A stretch of DNA of 22,110 bases from contig JAICKT010000023.1 of the NCBI GenBank assembly GCA_025927795.1, forward strand, positions 1 through 22,110, in the 5' to 3' direction. Both the position numbers and the translations under genes were made by a program. Of this stretch, positions 1-9,029 are shown piece by piece. Source of the DNA: Parafilimonas sp. (GTDB lineage Bacteria > Bacteroidota > Bacteroidia > Chitinophagales > Chitinophagaceae). Positions within the stretch are counted from its first letter, which is position 1. Each line of letters begins with the position of its first letter. Below the pieces are notes generated by a model, which saw only the letters and a program-made list of their open reading frames with translations, searched no databases and was not told the origin of the DNA.

Positions 1-274
1 AATCATACAATAAACTTTGTACTTCATTAAATCGCTTGTAGTGTGTTATTAATCGCGGTGCTTTTACAGAAAATTTAAAATTAGCAGGGCTTTGGTCATA
101 CCATTTTTGTAACATAACCGTTGTAGGAAAACGATAAAATGTAGTATTTAATTCAAGCGTATTAAATTGAGTACAGTAAAATTCAAACCATTTGCTTTGC
201 GGCAAACTTGATGGATAAAATATTTCTTTCCAATCTTTATTATAAAACCCTGAGCAACCAATAAAATATTGCAT
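1..274 (-). CDS. DUF72 (YecE-like) protein, N-terminal part, cut by window edge
   Basis: An open frame runs from an ATG at 274 down to base 1 without a stop, giving 91 residues. It begins MQYFIGCSGFYNKDWKEIFY, followed by a segment with FNTLELNTTFYRFP and NFKFSVKAPRLITHYKRF. The pattern of a short N-terminal strand ending in GCSGF/GTSGW, then E-N-TFYR-P, then FKFSVKAP is typical of the DUF72/YecE family. This is a TIM-barrel-like family whose biochemical role is not settled. The rest of the gene (about 150 more residues by family norm) lies outside the window. It is transcribed away from the VOC gene at 339, with a shared 64-base upstream region. The family call is recognition by motif, not a search result. 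Confidence 0.85.
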   Translation of the reverse strand, partial: MQYFIGCSGFYNKDWKEIFYPSSLPQSKWFEFYCTQFNTLELNTTFYRFPTTVMLQKWYDQSPANFKFSVKAPRLITHYKRFNEVQSLLYD

Positions 275-338
275 GATTTAAATAATGCAAAAACAAAACC
301 AAAAGAAATTATGAATTATCTTGAATTTTTATCACGCT

Positions 339-707
339 ATGCAACTTGAATCACTCACACCAATTTTATATACTGAAGATATAAAAGCAACTATTCAATT
401 CTATACAAAGCATTTCGGTTTTTTTTGTAATAATTATGATGAGACTATTGGCTGGGCTTCGCTTTGCAACGATGATGTTGAATTGATGATTGCAAAACCT
501 AACGAACATATTTCTTTTATAAAATCAAACTTCAGCGGTTCATTTTATTTCAAAACAAAAGATGTTGATGCCTTATGGAATGCTATAAAAGATAAACTCA
601 ACATCTGCTACCCAATTGAAAATTTTGATTATGGCATGCGTGAATTTGCTGTATATGATAACAATGGTTATTTACTGCAGTTTGGTTGGAAAATAGGCAC
701 CAACTAA
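339..707 (+). CDS. VOC / glyoxalase-fold small protein
   Basis: A 122-residue protein with one vicinal-oxygen-chelate (glyoxalase/bleomycin-resistance) repeat pair. The N-terminal half has LTPILYTEDIKATIQFYTKHFGF, broken here as TPILYTEDIKATIQFY then TKHFGF, the usual first beta-alpha unit. The C-terminal half ends with GMREFAVYDNNGYLLQFG, where the Glu and the D-x-x-G-Y-L-x-x-F pattern match the family's last strand and metal-side residue. Substrate unknown; such proteins may be enzymes or ligand-binding resistance proteins. An in-frame TTG at 321 would add six residues (MNFYHA) that the family does not need, so the ATG at 339 is preferred. No obvious partner gene; the exonuclease gene follows 57 bases later on the same strand. 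Confidence 0.8.
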   Translation: MQLESLTPILYTEDIKATIQFYTKHFGFFCNNYDETIGWASLCNDDVELMIAKPNEHISFIKSNFSGSFYFKTKDVDALWNAIKDKLNICYPIENFDYGMREFAVYDNNGYLLQFGWKIGTN

Positions 708-764
708 ACTTATTCCATCCCCGGTTGTTTATTCTGGAAACATTTTTGTTTACATTCATTCACG

Positions 765-1790
765 ATGCAGTTAATCGAGTTTACAGATAAAGGTTTGTTT
801 TGCCGCGCCGGTAATTTTTATATTGACCCATGGAAGCCGGTTGATTATGCTATCATCACACATGCACACAGCGACCATGCAAAATTTGGGAACGAAAACT
901 ACCTGTGTCATACACTAACAAAACCTTTGCTGCAGGCGCGTTTAGGCAATAACAATTATGAAACACTTGAATGGAATGAAACAAAATTTATTAATGGTGT
1001 AAAAGTTTCATTGCATCCCGCAGGACATATTATTGGCTCATCGCAAATACGTGTTGAACATAATAATGAAGTTTGGGTAGCAAGCGGCGATTATAAAGTT
1101 GCGAATGATGGATTGAGCGGCGAATTTGAACCTGTAAAATGCAATGCATTTATAACTGAATCAACATTTGGTCTGCCCATTTATTGCTGGAAAAACCAGG
1201 AAGAAATTTTTGAAAACATGCGCAACTGGATTCTTGCGAACAAAGCATTAAACAAAGCAAGCATCATAATCGCATATAGTTTGGGTAAAGCGCAACGTGT
1301 GTTGAAAGCACTGGAAGATTTCGACGAAACAATTTATATGCATGGTGCAACATACAATATGCACCAGGCTTTAATCAATGCAAATATTCCTTTACCAAAA
1401 ATTAATGCAGAACGTGTAACGCCCGAAACACCGAAAGAAAAATTAAAAGAATGCATTGTTATTGCGCCGCCCGGTGCTGATGGTTCGCCGTGGTTAAAAA
1501 AATTTTCACCATACGCAATTGGTGCTTGCAGCGGATGGATGCAGGTGCGTGGTAACGTTAGAAGAAAAAATGTTGATGGCGCTTTTGCATTAAGTGACCA
1601 TGGAGATTGGAATGGTTTATTATGTGCTATAAAAGAAACACAGGCAGAAAAAGTTTATGTAACGCACGGATATCAATCTGTGTTCAGCCGATACCTAAAT
1701 GAACAGGGAATATGGAGCGCTGAAGTAAAAACAGAATATGGAACAGAAGATAAAGAAGTAGTTGCAGAAACATCAGAAGAAAAAAAATAA
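765..1790 (+). CDS. Ligase-associated MBL-fold DNA exonuclease
   Basis: A 341-residue metallo-beta-lactamase/beta-CASP-like nuclease. The metal motif HAHSDH lies at residues 33-38 (H33, H35, D37, H38). Further ligands are likely His in PAGHIIGS, Asp in SGDYK, and His in ALSDHGDW and VTHGYQ. This matches the family annotated as putative exonuclease, DNA ligase-associated, which in bacteria is encoded beside an ATP-dependent DNA ligase. Its neighbour just downstream is exactly such a ligase, which supports the call strongly. By family it is expected to trim single-stranded DNA ends in repair; that activity is known for relatives, not shown here. The C-terminal tail after about residue 325 is acidic/lysine-rich and probably disordered. 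The two genes are very likely one operon. Confidence 0.9.
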   Translation: MQLIEFTDKGLFCRAGNFYIDPWKPVDYAIITHAHSDHAKFGNENYLCHTLTKPLLQARLGNNNYETLEWNETKFINGVKVSLHPAGHIIGSSQIRVEHNNEVWVASGDYKVANDGLSGEFEPVKCNAFITESTFGLPIYCWKNQEEIFENMRNWILANKALNKASIIIAYSLGKAQRVLKALEDFDETIYMHGATYNMHQALINANIPLPKINAERVTPETPKEKLKECIVIAPPGADGSPWLKKFSPYAIGACSGWMQVRGNVRRKNVDGAFALSDHGDWNGLLCAIKETQAEKVYVTHGYQSVFSRYLNEQGIWSAEVKTEYGTEDKEVVAETSEEKK

Positions 1791-1857
1791 ATTGTTGACA
1801 GCGAAGGATGAACATATAATTATTGATGAATCATCGCAGCAAGATGCGAAAGATGGA

Positions 1858-3474
1858 ATGGCTTTGTTTTCAGAGCTGGTTACTTCGTTGGGTTCAGCAA
1901 CTAAAACATTGGAAAAGCAAGATGCGTTGATAAATTATTTTTCTCTGGCGGATGATAAAGATAAAGTTTGGATGATTGCATTATTCAGTGGAAGAAGACC
2001 ACGGCGTTTAATAAACTCGTCTTTATTGCCACAATGGTGCATCGAAATAAGAAATATCCCCGGCTGGTTGTTTAGTGAATGTTATGGTTCAGTTGGCGAT
2101 ATGGCTGAAACGATTGCTTTGTTATTACCAGAAGCAACAGAAGAAAAAAAGCAATCATCATTATCATACTATATAGAAAAATTAGTTTCACTTGAAAAAG
2201 AAAATGAATTTATAAAAAAAGATTTTATAACAGGTTGCTGGCGCACGATGAATAAAGATGAACGTTTTGTGTTTAATAAATTACTCACCGGAAATTTTCG
2301 TATTGGTGTATCGCAAAAACAAATGGTAAATGCTTTGGCAAAAACGGTGAAGCGTGAGCCATCTGTAATTGCACATCGTATTAGTGGTAACTGGGACCCT
2401 ATAACAACTTCATTTGATGAATTGCTAAATGAAAATGTAAGCATCATTGATTATTCCAAACCTTATCCTTTTTATCTGGCGTATGCATTGGAAGAAAATC
2501 CTGAAACATTAGGTGATGCAAATGAGTGGCAGGCAGAATGGAAATGGGATGGCATTCGCGGAGAAATTATTAAACGAAATAATCAATTGTTTGTTTGGAG
2601 CCGCGGCGAAGAATTGATGACAGAAAAGTTTCCGGAGTATTACATCCTTCAAAATAAATTACCTGAAGGAGTTGCATTGGATGGAGAAATAATTTCCTTA
2701 ACGAATGCTAATGTTGAAACAAATGAATTTACTATTTTACCCTTTGCATTATTGCAAACACGCATTGGCAGAAAAAATGTTACGGCAAAACAATTAAAGG
2801 AATCACCGGTTGGTTTTGTTGCATATGATTTGTTAGAATTTGAAGGCGAAGATTTTCGCAATAAAACGTTAGAAGAGCGCAGAATTATTTTAGAAAAAAT
2901 TATTGCTGATGCAAACGAACCGGTATTAAGATTATCGCCCATCATTAATTATAATAATTGGGATGAATTGGCTGCAACCCGCGCAACAAGCAGAGATATA
3001 AACGCGGAAGGTATTATGCTGAAACGTAAAGCATCAATATACCAGGTTGGAAGAAAAGTGGGCGATTGGTGGAAGTGGAAAATTGATCCACTTACAATTG
3101 ATGCAGTGATGATTTATGCTGCAAAAGGCAGCGGTAGAAGAAGTACTTTATATACTGATTATACTTTCGCTGTAAAAGATGATAATAAGCTGATTCCTTT
3201 CACTAAAGCATATTCTGGATTAACAGATAAGGAATTTGCGCAGGTAGATGCATTTGTAAAAAGAAATTCTTTGGAAAAATTCGGACCTGTACGCACTGTA
3301 AAACCAGAGCTTGTTTTTGAAATTGCTTTTGAAGGAATTGCTGCAAGCAAACGCCATAAAAGCGGCGTAGCACTTCGCTTTCCAAGAATCAAACGCTGGC
3401 GAAAAGATAAAAAGACTGATGAAATAAATACGCTTGATGATTTGAAAAAAATGTTGGAGGTTTATGGAAAATGA
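1858..3474 (+). CDS. ATP-dependent DNA ligase
   Basis: Joins DNA nicks through a covalent lysine-AMP intermediate. The nucleotidyltransferase motif KWDGIR is at residues 229-234, with K229 the expected AMP acceptor. Later motifs are FVWSRGEELM (III-like), LDGEII (Glu of motif III/IIIa), VAYDLLEFEGED, EGIMLKRK (motif IV) and WWKWKIDPLTIDAV (motif V). An N-terminal DNA-binding domain fills residues 1-200 and a C-terminal OB fold with GVALRFPRIKRWRKDK (motif VI-like) ends the protein. The 538 residues from the ATG at 1858 fit the usual 530 or so of the exonuclease-linked ligase family. An in-frame TTG at 1762 would overlap the exonuclease gene by 29 bases and add 32 lysine-rich, low-complexity residues, so it is disfavoured. 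The usual cluster partners (Lhr-type helicase, phosphoesterase) do not follow. Confidence 0.92.
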   Translation: MALFSELVTSLGSATKTLEKQDALINYFSLADDKDKVWMIALFSGRRPRRLINSSLLPQWCIEIRNIPGWLFSECYGSVGDMAETIALLLPEATEEKKQSSLSYYIEKLVSLEKENEFIKKDFITGCWRTMNKDERFVFNKLLTGNFRIGVSQKQMVNALAKTVKREPSVIAHRISGNWDPITTSFDELLNENVSIIDYSKPYPFYLAYALEENPETLGDANEWQAEWKWDGIRGEIIKRNNQLFVWSRGEELMTEKFPEYYILQNKLPEGVALDGEIISLTNANVETNEFTILPFALLQTRIGRKNVTAKQLKESPVGFVAYDLLEFEGEDFRNKTLEERRIILEKIIADANEPVLRLSPIINYNNWDELAATRATSRDINAEGIMLKRKASIYQVGRKVGDWWKWKIDPLTIDAVMIYAAKGSGRRSTLYTDYTFAVKDDNKLIPFTKAYSGLTDKEFAQVDAFVKRNSLEKFGPVRTVKPELVFEIAFEGIAASKRHKSGVALRFPRIKRWRKDKKTDEINTLDDLKKMLEVYGK

Positions 3475-3506
3475 TTTGATCTTCCGCGATACAAGTTTCC
3501 GACAAT

Positions 3507-3534
3507 AAAAAAGCCACTTAACAGTGGCCTTTTT
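3507..3534. terminator. Two-way intrinsic terminator
   Basis: GCCACT (3513-3518) pairs with AGTGGC (3523-3528) around the loop TAAC. Six A's precede the stem and, after one C, five T's follow it, so the structure can end transcription on both strands. It sits between the convergent ligase gene and the large T9SS cargo gene. Confidence 0.85.
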
Positions 3535-3553
3535 ATTTTAATTTTTGAATTTC

Positions 3554-6500
3554 CTATTTTCCCTTTATCAACTTAAGCGTTTTAATATTCTTTCCCTGTA
3601 TTACCTGAACAAAATATATCCCTGAAATAAGTTCTTTGCCAAATGAGTATTGGCTGTTGCCGAAACCACTGGCCTGATAAACTTTTTTACCATATACATC
3701 GGCTACAATTATTTCAACCTTTTCCTTGCTGCTGCTTTGAATGGCTAACATAAACTGATTGGCAGAAGGATTAGGAAATACATGGATATTTAAGCCCGCA
3801 TTAATCGTTTTTGAAATTGAAGAAAGATTTGCAAAAGGTGACTCTGAACCAACCGGAGCAAAACAAATTCCTTTATAAAAAATGCCATCTTGTGCAGCTA
3901 CAATAGTTGTCGCAGATGAACCTGCACCAGCATCAGTAATTTTTATTATGCGGTTTCCTGTTGCGTCATTTGTGGTTGCATAAACAACAGGGTTAGCTCC
4001 TGAATAATCAACAACTAAACCGTAAGCGCCAACATTTGCAACTCCTGTTCCTAATGTGTAAGCAAGTGTCCACACACCGCCACTGTTTGTCCATTTTTGA
4101 ATGCCTGCGCCTGCATCAATAGAATTGTTTGCAATATAACAAACGCTCATATCGGGGTTAAAAGAAAAGTCCTCGAGTGTACTTGTTGTGGTGTTGATAA
4201 CCTGTGTTATGGTTACCGGATTAGTTGTAGGCAATCCTGTACCTAATGCAAATACTCCGAGCTGTGTTTTTGAATTAATTGGGCCAGCCTTTTGTGTAGA
4301 ATAATAAATCTGCCCGTTAAATATGTGTAATCCATAAGCCTTGGCAGGATTTGATGCATCTGTACCCAATCCTGCGAAAGCGCCCGGCGCGTAGTAATCA
4401 ATCCCATCAATATTGGCATTCGATGCTCCCGAAGCCCAATAATTTGTTCCGTCAGAAATTGCACCTCGAATGTCATTAGCTGAATAAGCATTTGAACTGG
4501 AAGCAACCTGCTGATAAGCGCCGGATGATGAAACCGTACCAATTACACGCGGTACCGCAGATGAGGCAGTAGCAGTAATATCAATGAACGAAGCAGAAGT
4601 TCCGTATCCACCCAATAAAATATATTTATTGTCTGTTGAAGTGGTTAAAAATCCTTCAGAGCCGCCGAAGACACCTGAAGTTTGAATAGGGGTTCCTCCT
4701 GTCGTAGGCAGAGACACTGTAATTCCTGCGGCACCATTAGTGGTAAATTCATTTAACGTTATAGCAGAAGATGCTTTACTCACCGTTCCTGTCGTTTGCA
4801 AAACAACCAGGTTACCGGCAGTAAACTCTACACCACAGGCATTACCATCAGCAATTGTAATGCTGGTATCATACATGCAATTATTACCATCTGTTACAGT
4901 AATTGTATAGCTGCCGGCAGTAACTGTAAAATGATTATCACTTTGTGGTCCCTGTGTATTTATTCCATCTGTTAAAGTATATAAATAATTACCTGTGCCA
5001 CCAGTTGCATTTACTACTACAGTAGTTGTGCCGCCGGAACATGTAATAGGATCTTCATTTGTTGTAGCAGTTAAAGCAGCGGGTTCAGTTACAAGAACTG
5101 TTGTATCCAATCCACATCCAGCATCCGAAGTGATAATAAGATTATATGATCCTGCGAATAAATTGGTTATATCCTCATTTGTTGAAGTAAAATCATTTGG
5201 GCCAGTCCAACTATAGGTTAAAGTACCGCCGGTTGCAGTTACATCAATTGCTCCTGAATTATTTCCATTGCAACTAACATTGGTTATTGCAATATTTGAA
5301 ATTGATATTGATGAACTTGAGCAGGTTGTAACATTGATTATATTAGAATATGCAGAGCTATCGTTAGAACTCATGGCCCGAACTCTATAATAATAAGTTG
5401 TGTTTGCAGTTAACCCACTTACCATCTGTGAAGTTCCATTTACTGTAAGATGATTATAGCCCGGGACATAAGATGGAGTAACTGAAGTATAAGTTACAGA
5501 CACATCATCAAAATCTATTGCTGCGTTTACTAAAGTGTAAGTAAATCTGAATCGCACAAAATTATTCTGCCAGCCGGAGGATCCCGAGTTGTAAGTTTTA
5601 GTTACGCTGGTTTTTGAAATATTCGTAATATTTTGAATAGTTTTCCATGTAATTCCATCATAGCCCTCCACTAACAAAGAACCTGAATTAGTTGTTATAC
5701 CTCTTATAAAGAAACTGAGGTTGGTTACAGGTGCAGGATAAGTGGCAGTGGTAACACTTCTGCCTGTTTTATTAAACTTGATAGCAGGGGAAGCAATTCC
5801 AAATTTTTTTGTATCAACCGCAATGCCTTTGCTGAATAACCATCCGGTAGGAGGAGTGCTTCCATTATCAAATCCTTCGTTAACTGTTGTTGGTGGCCCT
5901 GTTACAGAAAATGAAGGAGTAGTACTTACATCAAGCTGATAATTAGTTGCACGATTTACGCTATTCCAATTGGCTATGAAACTATTTTGGGTTAATTGAG
6001 TAGCTGCTATAGCAACCGGAGTATCTAAATGAATACCGAAATATAAAGTATCTGAAACAAGTGTAGTGCAACCATTAACAGACATCTTTAGCCAATATTT
6101 GCCGGGTGTTGATATTGTTGTATCATAAGATGTTGATTGAAAATTGTTCCAGAAATATCCAGAAAAGCCTCTTAATGTACGAGCCTCGAATGGCTGTACA
6201 TTATCGTATTCATCAGTACCTATAATACTTATTACCGGCTTGGTGTTATTTATAGAATCGCACTGTGCCTGTGCTGTGCTTTGCAAATAAATGTTCATCC
6301 AGTTAATCCTTTGTTTAAACCAGTCAGTTAAGTGTGTAATTTCACCTGAATATTTTTTGGGATATGGCGCTGGATTAGATCCAAGATTTATACCGAGAAT
6401 AGGCCATTTTTGAAAATTTCGATCAATAGCCCCAGATTGCATTAACTGGTTAGCGGCTGTAAAAATTAAAGGAGGCATGCTATCTAAAACAGGTCTTATC

Positions 6501-7600
6501 TGCGCCCACCGTGCCTGTACTTGTTGTACGAAAGCAGGATCCTGGAAAAGTCTGTTGTAATAAGATGCTGTTTGAATCCAAAAACCATCTTCTTTATCAT
6601 TATTGTTATTAATGTCATTTCCAAAGCCAATATCAAAATCCCATAGCGGACCTGCTTTTAATTTGCCACTTGTATCTTTATAAAAAAAACAGCTTGCCAA
6701 TAAATTAGCATCATTATTTTTTGCCAGCTCATTAATAAGATACCAATCTACAAAAGTTTTTACGTCTATATATTTAGCATAGCCTGTTGTAGGATCTTTA
6801 AAATTAGAACCAAATAATGCTGCTTCAAAATCGTTCATGTATTGTTCTATATAACTAACCTGCTGCGGAATAATGTTTTTGCTTTTAGGATAATCTATAA
6901 CAAATAATTCTTTCTCCTTTGAAGTCTTAAAAGTGCTGTCAGTTGAGTCAATGCGGCTCTTAGTCGTAGCTTCAATTATATAACCCCCGGTTAAATCTGT
7001 TGTACTTGACTTTGCAATATTAACTCTGTAAGTTGACCGTTTGATTTTTTCACATAAAATATATAACCCTAGGTAACTGCTGTCTAAATACACTTCGGCA
7101 AATCTGTAGCGTGGAGAGTACTCCATGGCAATTGCATTACCCAAGTAATAAGCAAGCGAATTACGCAACAGGCTTTTATCATTATAGTTTGCTATTAATG
7201 CCCATTCATTATCCGGAGGCATTCCGAATATACCGGCAAGCGTATCTCCTCCATTAGCATCAGTTAAATCTACGCTGTATGGTTTCTTGGGTTTATTCCA
7301 GCTGGTTTGTCCTCTGCCTTTAATATCAATATAACCATCATAGAGTTGAGCAGTTGTATAAGTTGAACCGCTTGCATTAATAATTTGCATATGCGCTTTT
7401 AAGCTTGAGTCTTTAGTTATAGGACCCGGTTCAAGAAGATTTATATATATTTTGGGAACACCGTTAACGCTGAAGGTTTCAGTAGTTTGAGCGCGTGTAT
7501 AAAGAGAAATAAATAGAATGCAGAATAAAATTACTGCCTGGCAAATTTTTACATGAAATTTCTTTTTTAGAAATGTGGAATGTAACATTTTCTGATTCAT
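3554..7600 (-). CDS. T9SS-secreted CotH-kinase multidomain protein
   Basis: A 1348-residue secreted protein. Residues 19-34 are hydrophobic and end at RAQ, giving a signal peptide cleaved near residue 38. Residues about 45-440 match the CotH kinase family: IKGRGQTSWNKPKKPYSV (93-110), NEWALIANYNDKSLLRN, GLYILCEKIKR and the metal-type motif GPLWDFDIGFGN (317-328). Residues 445-520 look like an Ig/PKD-type linker domain. An FN3 domain (525-757) is split by a foreign-looking domain (about 566-707). Two SprB-type repeats follow (about 769-840 and 841-916), each with conserved Cys and the GG-TYSW or SYTITVTDGNNC pattern. Residues 924-1250 are repetitive and beta-propeller-like. The end (about 1272-1348; VFPNPSANQF, then YFVQVIQGKNIKTLKLIK) is a type A T9SS sorting domain. 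CotH relatives phosphorylate proteins; substrate here unknown. M5 is an alternative start. Confidence 0.9.
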   Translation of the reverse strand: MNQKMLHSTFLKKKFHVKICQAVILFCILFISLYTRAQTTETFSVNGVPKIYINLLEPGPITKDSSLKAHMQIINASGSTYTTAQLYDGYIDIKGRGQTSWNKPKKPYSVDLTDANGGDTLAGIFGMPPDNEWALIANYNDKSLLRNSLAYYLGNAIAMEYSPRYRFAEVYLDSSYLGLYILCEKIKRSTYRVNIAKSSTTDLTGGYIIEATTKSRIDSTDSTFKTSKEKELFVIDYPKSKNIIPQQVSYIEQYMNDFEAALFGSNFKDPTTGYAKYIDVKTFVDWYLINELAKNNDANLLASCFFYKDTSGKLKAGPLWDFDIGFGNDINNNNDKEDGFWIQTASYYNRLFQDPAFVQQVQARWAQIRPVLDSMPPLIFTAANQLMQSGAIDRNFQKWPILGINLGSNPAPYPKKYSGEITHLTDWFKQRINWMNIYLQSTAQAQCDSINNTKPVISIIGTDEYDNVQPFEARTLRGFSGYFWNNFQSTSYDTTISTPGKYWLKMSVNGCTTLVSDTLYFGIHLDTPVAIAATQLTQNSFIANWNSVNRATNYQLDVSTTPSFSVTGPPTTVNEGFDNGSTPPTGWLFSKGIAVDTKKFGIASPAIKFNKTGRSVTTATYPAPVTNLSFFIRGITTNSGSLLVEGYDGITWKTIQNITNISKTSVTKTYNSGSSGWQNNFVRFRFTYTLVNAAIDFDDVSVTYTSVTPSYVPGYNHLTVNGTSQMVSGLTANTTYYYRVRAMSSNDSSAYSNIINVTTCSSSSISISNIAITNVSCNGNNSGAIDVTATGGTLTYSWTGPNDFTSTNEDITNLFAGSYNLIITSDAGCGLDTTVLVTEPAALTATTNEDPITCSGGTTTVVVNATGGTGNYLYTLTDGINTQGPQSDNHFTVTAGSYTITVTDGNNCMYDTSITIADGNACGVEFTAGNLVVLQTTGTVSKASSAITLNEFTTNGAAGITVSLPTTGGTPIQTSGVFGGSEGFLTTSTDNKYILLGGYGTSASFIDITATASSAVPRVIGTVSSSGAYQQVASSSNAYSANDIRGAISDGTNYWASGASNANIDGIDYYAPGAFAGLGTDASNPAKAYGLHIFNGQIYYSTQKAGPINSKTQLGVFALGTGLPTTNPVTITQVINTTTSTLEDFSFNPDMSVCYIANNSIDAGAGIQKWTNSGGVWTLAYTLGTGVANVGAYGLVVDYSGANPVVYATTNDATGNRIIKITDAGAGSSATTIVAAQDGIFYKGICFAPVGSESPFANLSSISKTINAGLNIHVFPNPSANQFMLAIQSSSKEKVEIIVADVYGKKVYQASGFGNSQYSFGKELISGIYFVQVIQGKNIKTLKLIKGK

Positions 7601-7851
7601 AGGGATTTTTTTAAGTATTAAAAAATTGATTGTTATTAATAGGGTTCAAAAAAAATTCAATTAGCAAACAAATGCTATTTCAAAAATTTTTTAAATCTGA
7701 TTAGTCTTATTTATTGAGTTAAAACGGTAACGGATCCCAGCTAGTTTATTTTTTCAATTAGATAACTAATCTAAGCACATTTTTTATTTTATACAAATAT
7801 TTTTTATTTTTTTCATAAATTACATTCCTACAAGACTTACAACTGTTAGCT

Positions 7852-7859
7852 TACATTTG
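7852..7859 (+). promoter_or_regulatory. Bacteroidota -7 box for the acyl-CoA dehydrogenase gene
   Basis: TACATTTG is a full match to the TAnnTTTG -7 element of Bacteroidota primary sigma factors. It lies 15 bases before the ATG at 7875, so the leader would be about 10 bases. It overlaps an in-frame TTG at 7857, which argues against that TTG as the start. No convincing -33 TTG is seen. The remaining 7601-7851 region is very AT-rich; it must hold the promoter of the divergent CotH gene, but I cannot place it. Confidence 0.6.
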
Positions 7860-7874
7860 CGCAAATTTTCTTTC

Positions 7875-9029
7875 ATGAATTTTGAATTAAGCGAAGAGCA
7901 TTTAATGATTCAACAAGCGGCAAGAGATTTTGCCAACACTGAATGCTTACCTGGTGTTATTGAACGCGATGAGAAAATGATTTTTCCCAAAGAGCAGATT
8001 TTGAAATTAGGAGAACTTGGCTTTTTAGGCATGATGGTAAGCAGTAAATATGGCGGTGCCGGTATGGACACGATTAGTTATGTAATTGCTATGGAAGAAA
8101 TTTCTAAAGTTGATGCAAGTGTTGCGGTTTGCATGAGTGTAAATAATAGTTTAGTTTGCTGGGGTCTCGAAGTTTTTGGAACAGAAGAACAAAAGCAAAA
8201 ATATCTTTTTCCATTAGCACAAGGAAGAAAAAATAATGAATTATATATTGGTGCTTTTTTATTAAGCGAGCCTGAAGCGGGCAGCGATGCAACATCTCAG
8301 CACACCACAGCAGAAGATATGGGCGATTATTATTTGGTAAACGGCACTAAAAACTGGATAACCAATGGTTCAAGTGCAAGCGTTTATCTGGTAATGGCAC
8401 AAACAGATCGTTTAAAAGGACCGAGAGGAATTAATGCTTTAATAATTGAAAAAAATTGGGCGGGTGTAACTGTCGGTACTAAAGAAAATAAGATGGGCAT
8501 TCGTGGCAGTGATACGCATTCAATTCAATTTACAGACGTAAAAGTGCCGAAAGAAAACAGGATTGGTAAAGATGGATTTGGTTTTAAGTTTGCGATGCAG
8601 GTTTTAAATGGCGGCAGAATTGGTATTGCAGCGCAGGCATTGGGAATAGCATCCGGAGCTTTTGAACGTTCACTAAATTATGCTACACAACGCAAATCTT
8701 TCGGCAAGGAAATTATTAATCATCAGGCTATACAATTTAAGCTTGCAGACATGGCTACGCGCATACAGGCTGCAAGATTGTTAATTTATAAAGCTGCAGT
8801 AGATAAAGAAAACAATAAAGATTATACGATAAGTTCTGCAATGGCAAAAGTTTATGCTTCAGAAACGGCTATGTGGGTTACAACGGAAGCCGTACAAATT
8901 CATGGAGGTTACGGGTATGTGAAAGAATACCATGTAGAGCGCATGATGCGGGATGCAAAAATCACCCAGATTTATGAGGGCACCAGCGAAGTTCAGCGGA
9001 TTGTTATTGGGAGATCTTTATCGAAATAA
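7875..9029 (+). CDS. Acyl-CoA dehydrogenase (short-chain/butyryl type)
   Basis: FAD enzyme that introduces a 2,3-double bond into acyl-CoA, passing electrons to electron-transfer flavoprotein. The 384 residues match the usual length of about 380. Visible family signatures are AFLLSEPEAGSDA (FAD/substrate-binding), NGTKNWITNG, the YATQRKSFGKEI segment, VQIHGGYGYVKEYHVERMMRDAKI, and IYEGTSEVQR with E368, the position of the catalytic base in short-chain family members. Exact chain-length preference cannot be read safely. The ATG at 7875 (MNFELSEEH) is chosen over a TTG at 7857 because it gives the normal family N terminus and because the -7 box overlaps the TTG. It stands alone: no etfAB or thiolase gene is beside it. 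Its stop codon directly abuts the stop of the convergent lipoprotein gene. Confidence 0.95.
   Translation: MNFELSEEHLMIQQAARDFANTECLPGVIERDEKMIFPKEQILKLGELGFLGMMVSSKYGGAGMDTISYVIAMEEISKVDASVAVCMSVNNSLVCWGLEVFGTEEQKQKYLFPLAQGRKNNELYIGAFLLSEPEAGSDATSQHTTAEDMGDYYLVNGTKNWITNGSSASVYLVMAQTDRLKGPRGINALIIEKNWAGVTVGTKENKMGIRGSDTHSIQFTDVKVPKENRIGKDGFGFKFAMQVLNGGRIGIAAQALGIASGAFERSLNYATQRKSFGKEIINHQAIQFKLADMATRIQAARLLIYKAAVDKENNKDYTISSAMAKVYASETAMWVTTEAVQIHGGYGYVKEYHVERMMRDAKITQIYEGTSEVQRIVIGRSLSK

Noticed and set aside
4995..5216. Plus-strand frame inside the CotH gene
   Set aside because: Mirror frame of the SprB repeat region; Val/Pro/Thr-rich composition expected from the opposite strand.
7699..7771. 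Inverted repeat GATTAGT / ACTAATC, 59 bases apart
   Set aside because: Only seven bases, widely spaced, in very AT-rich DNA; expected by chance.
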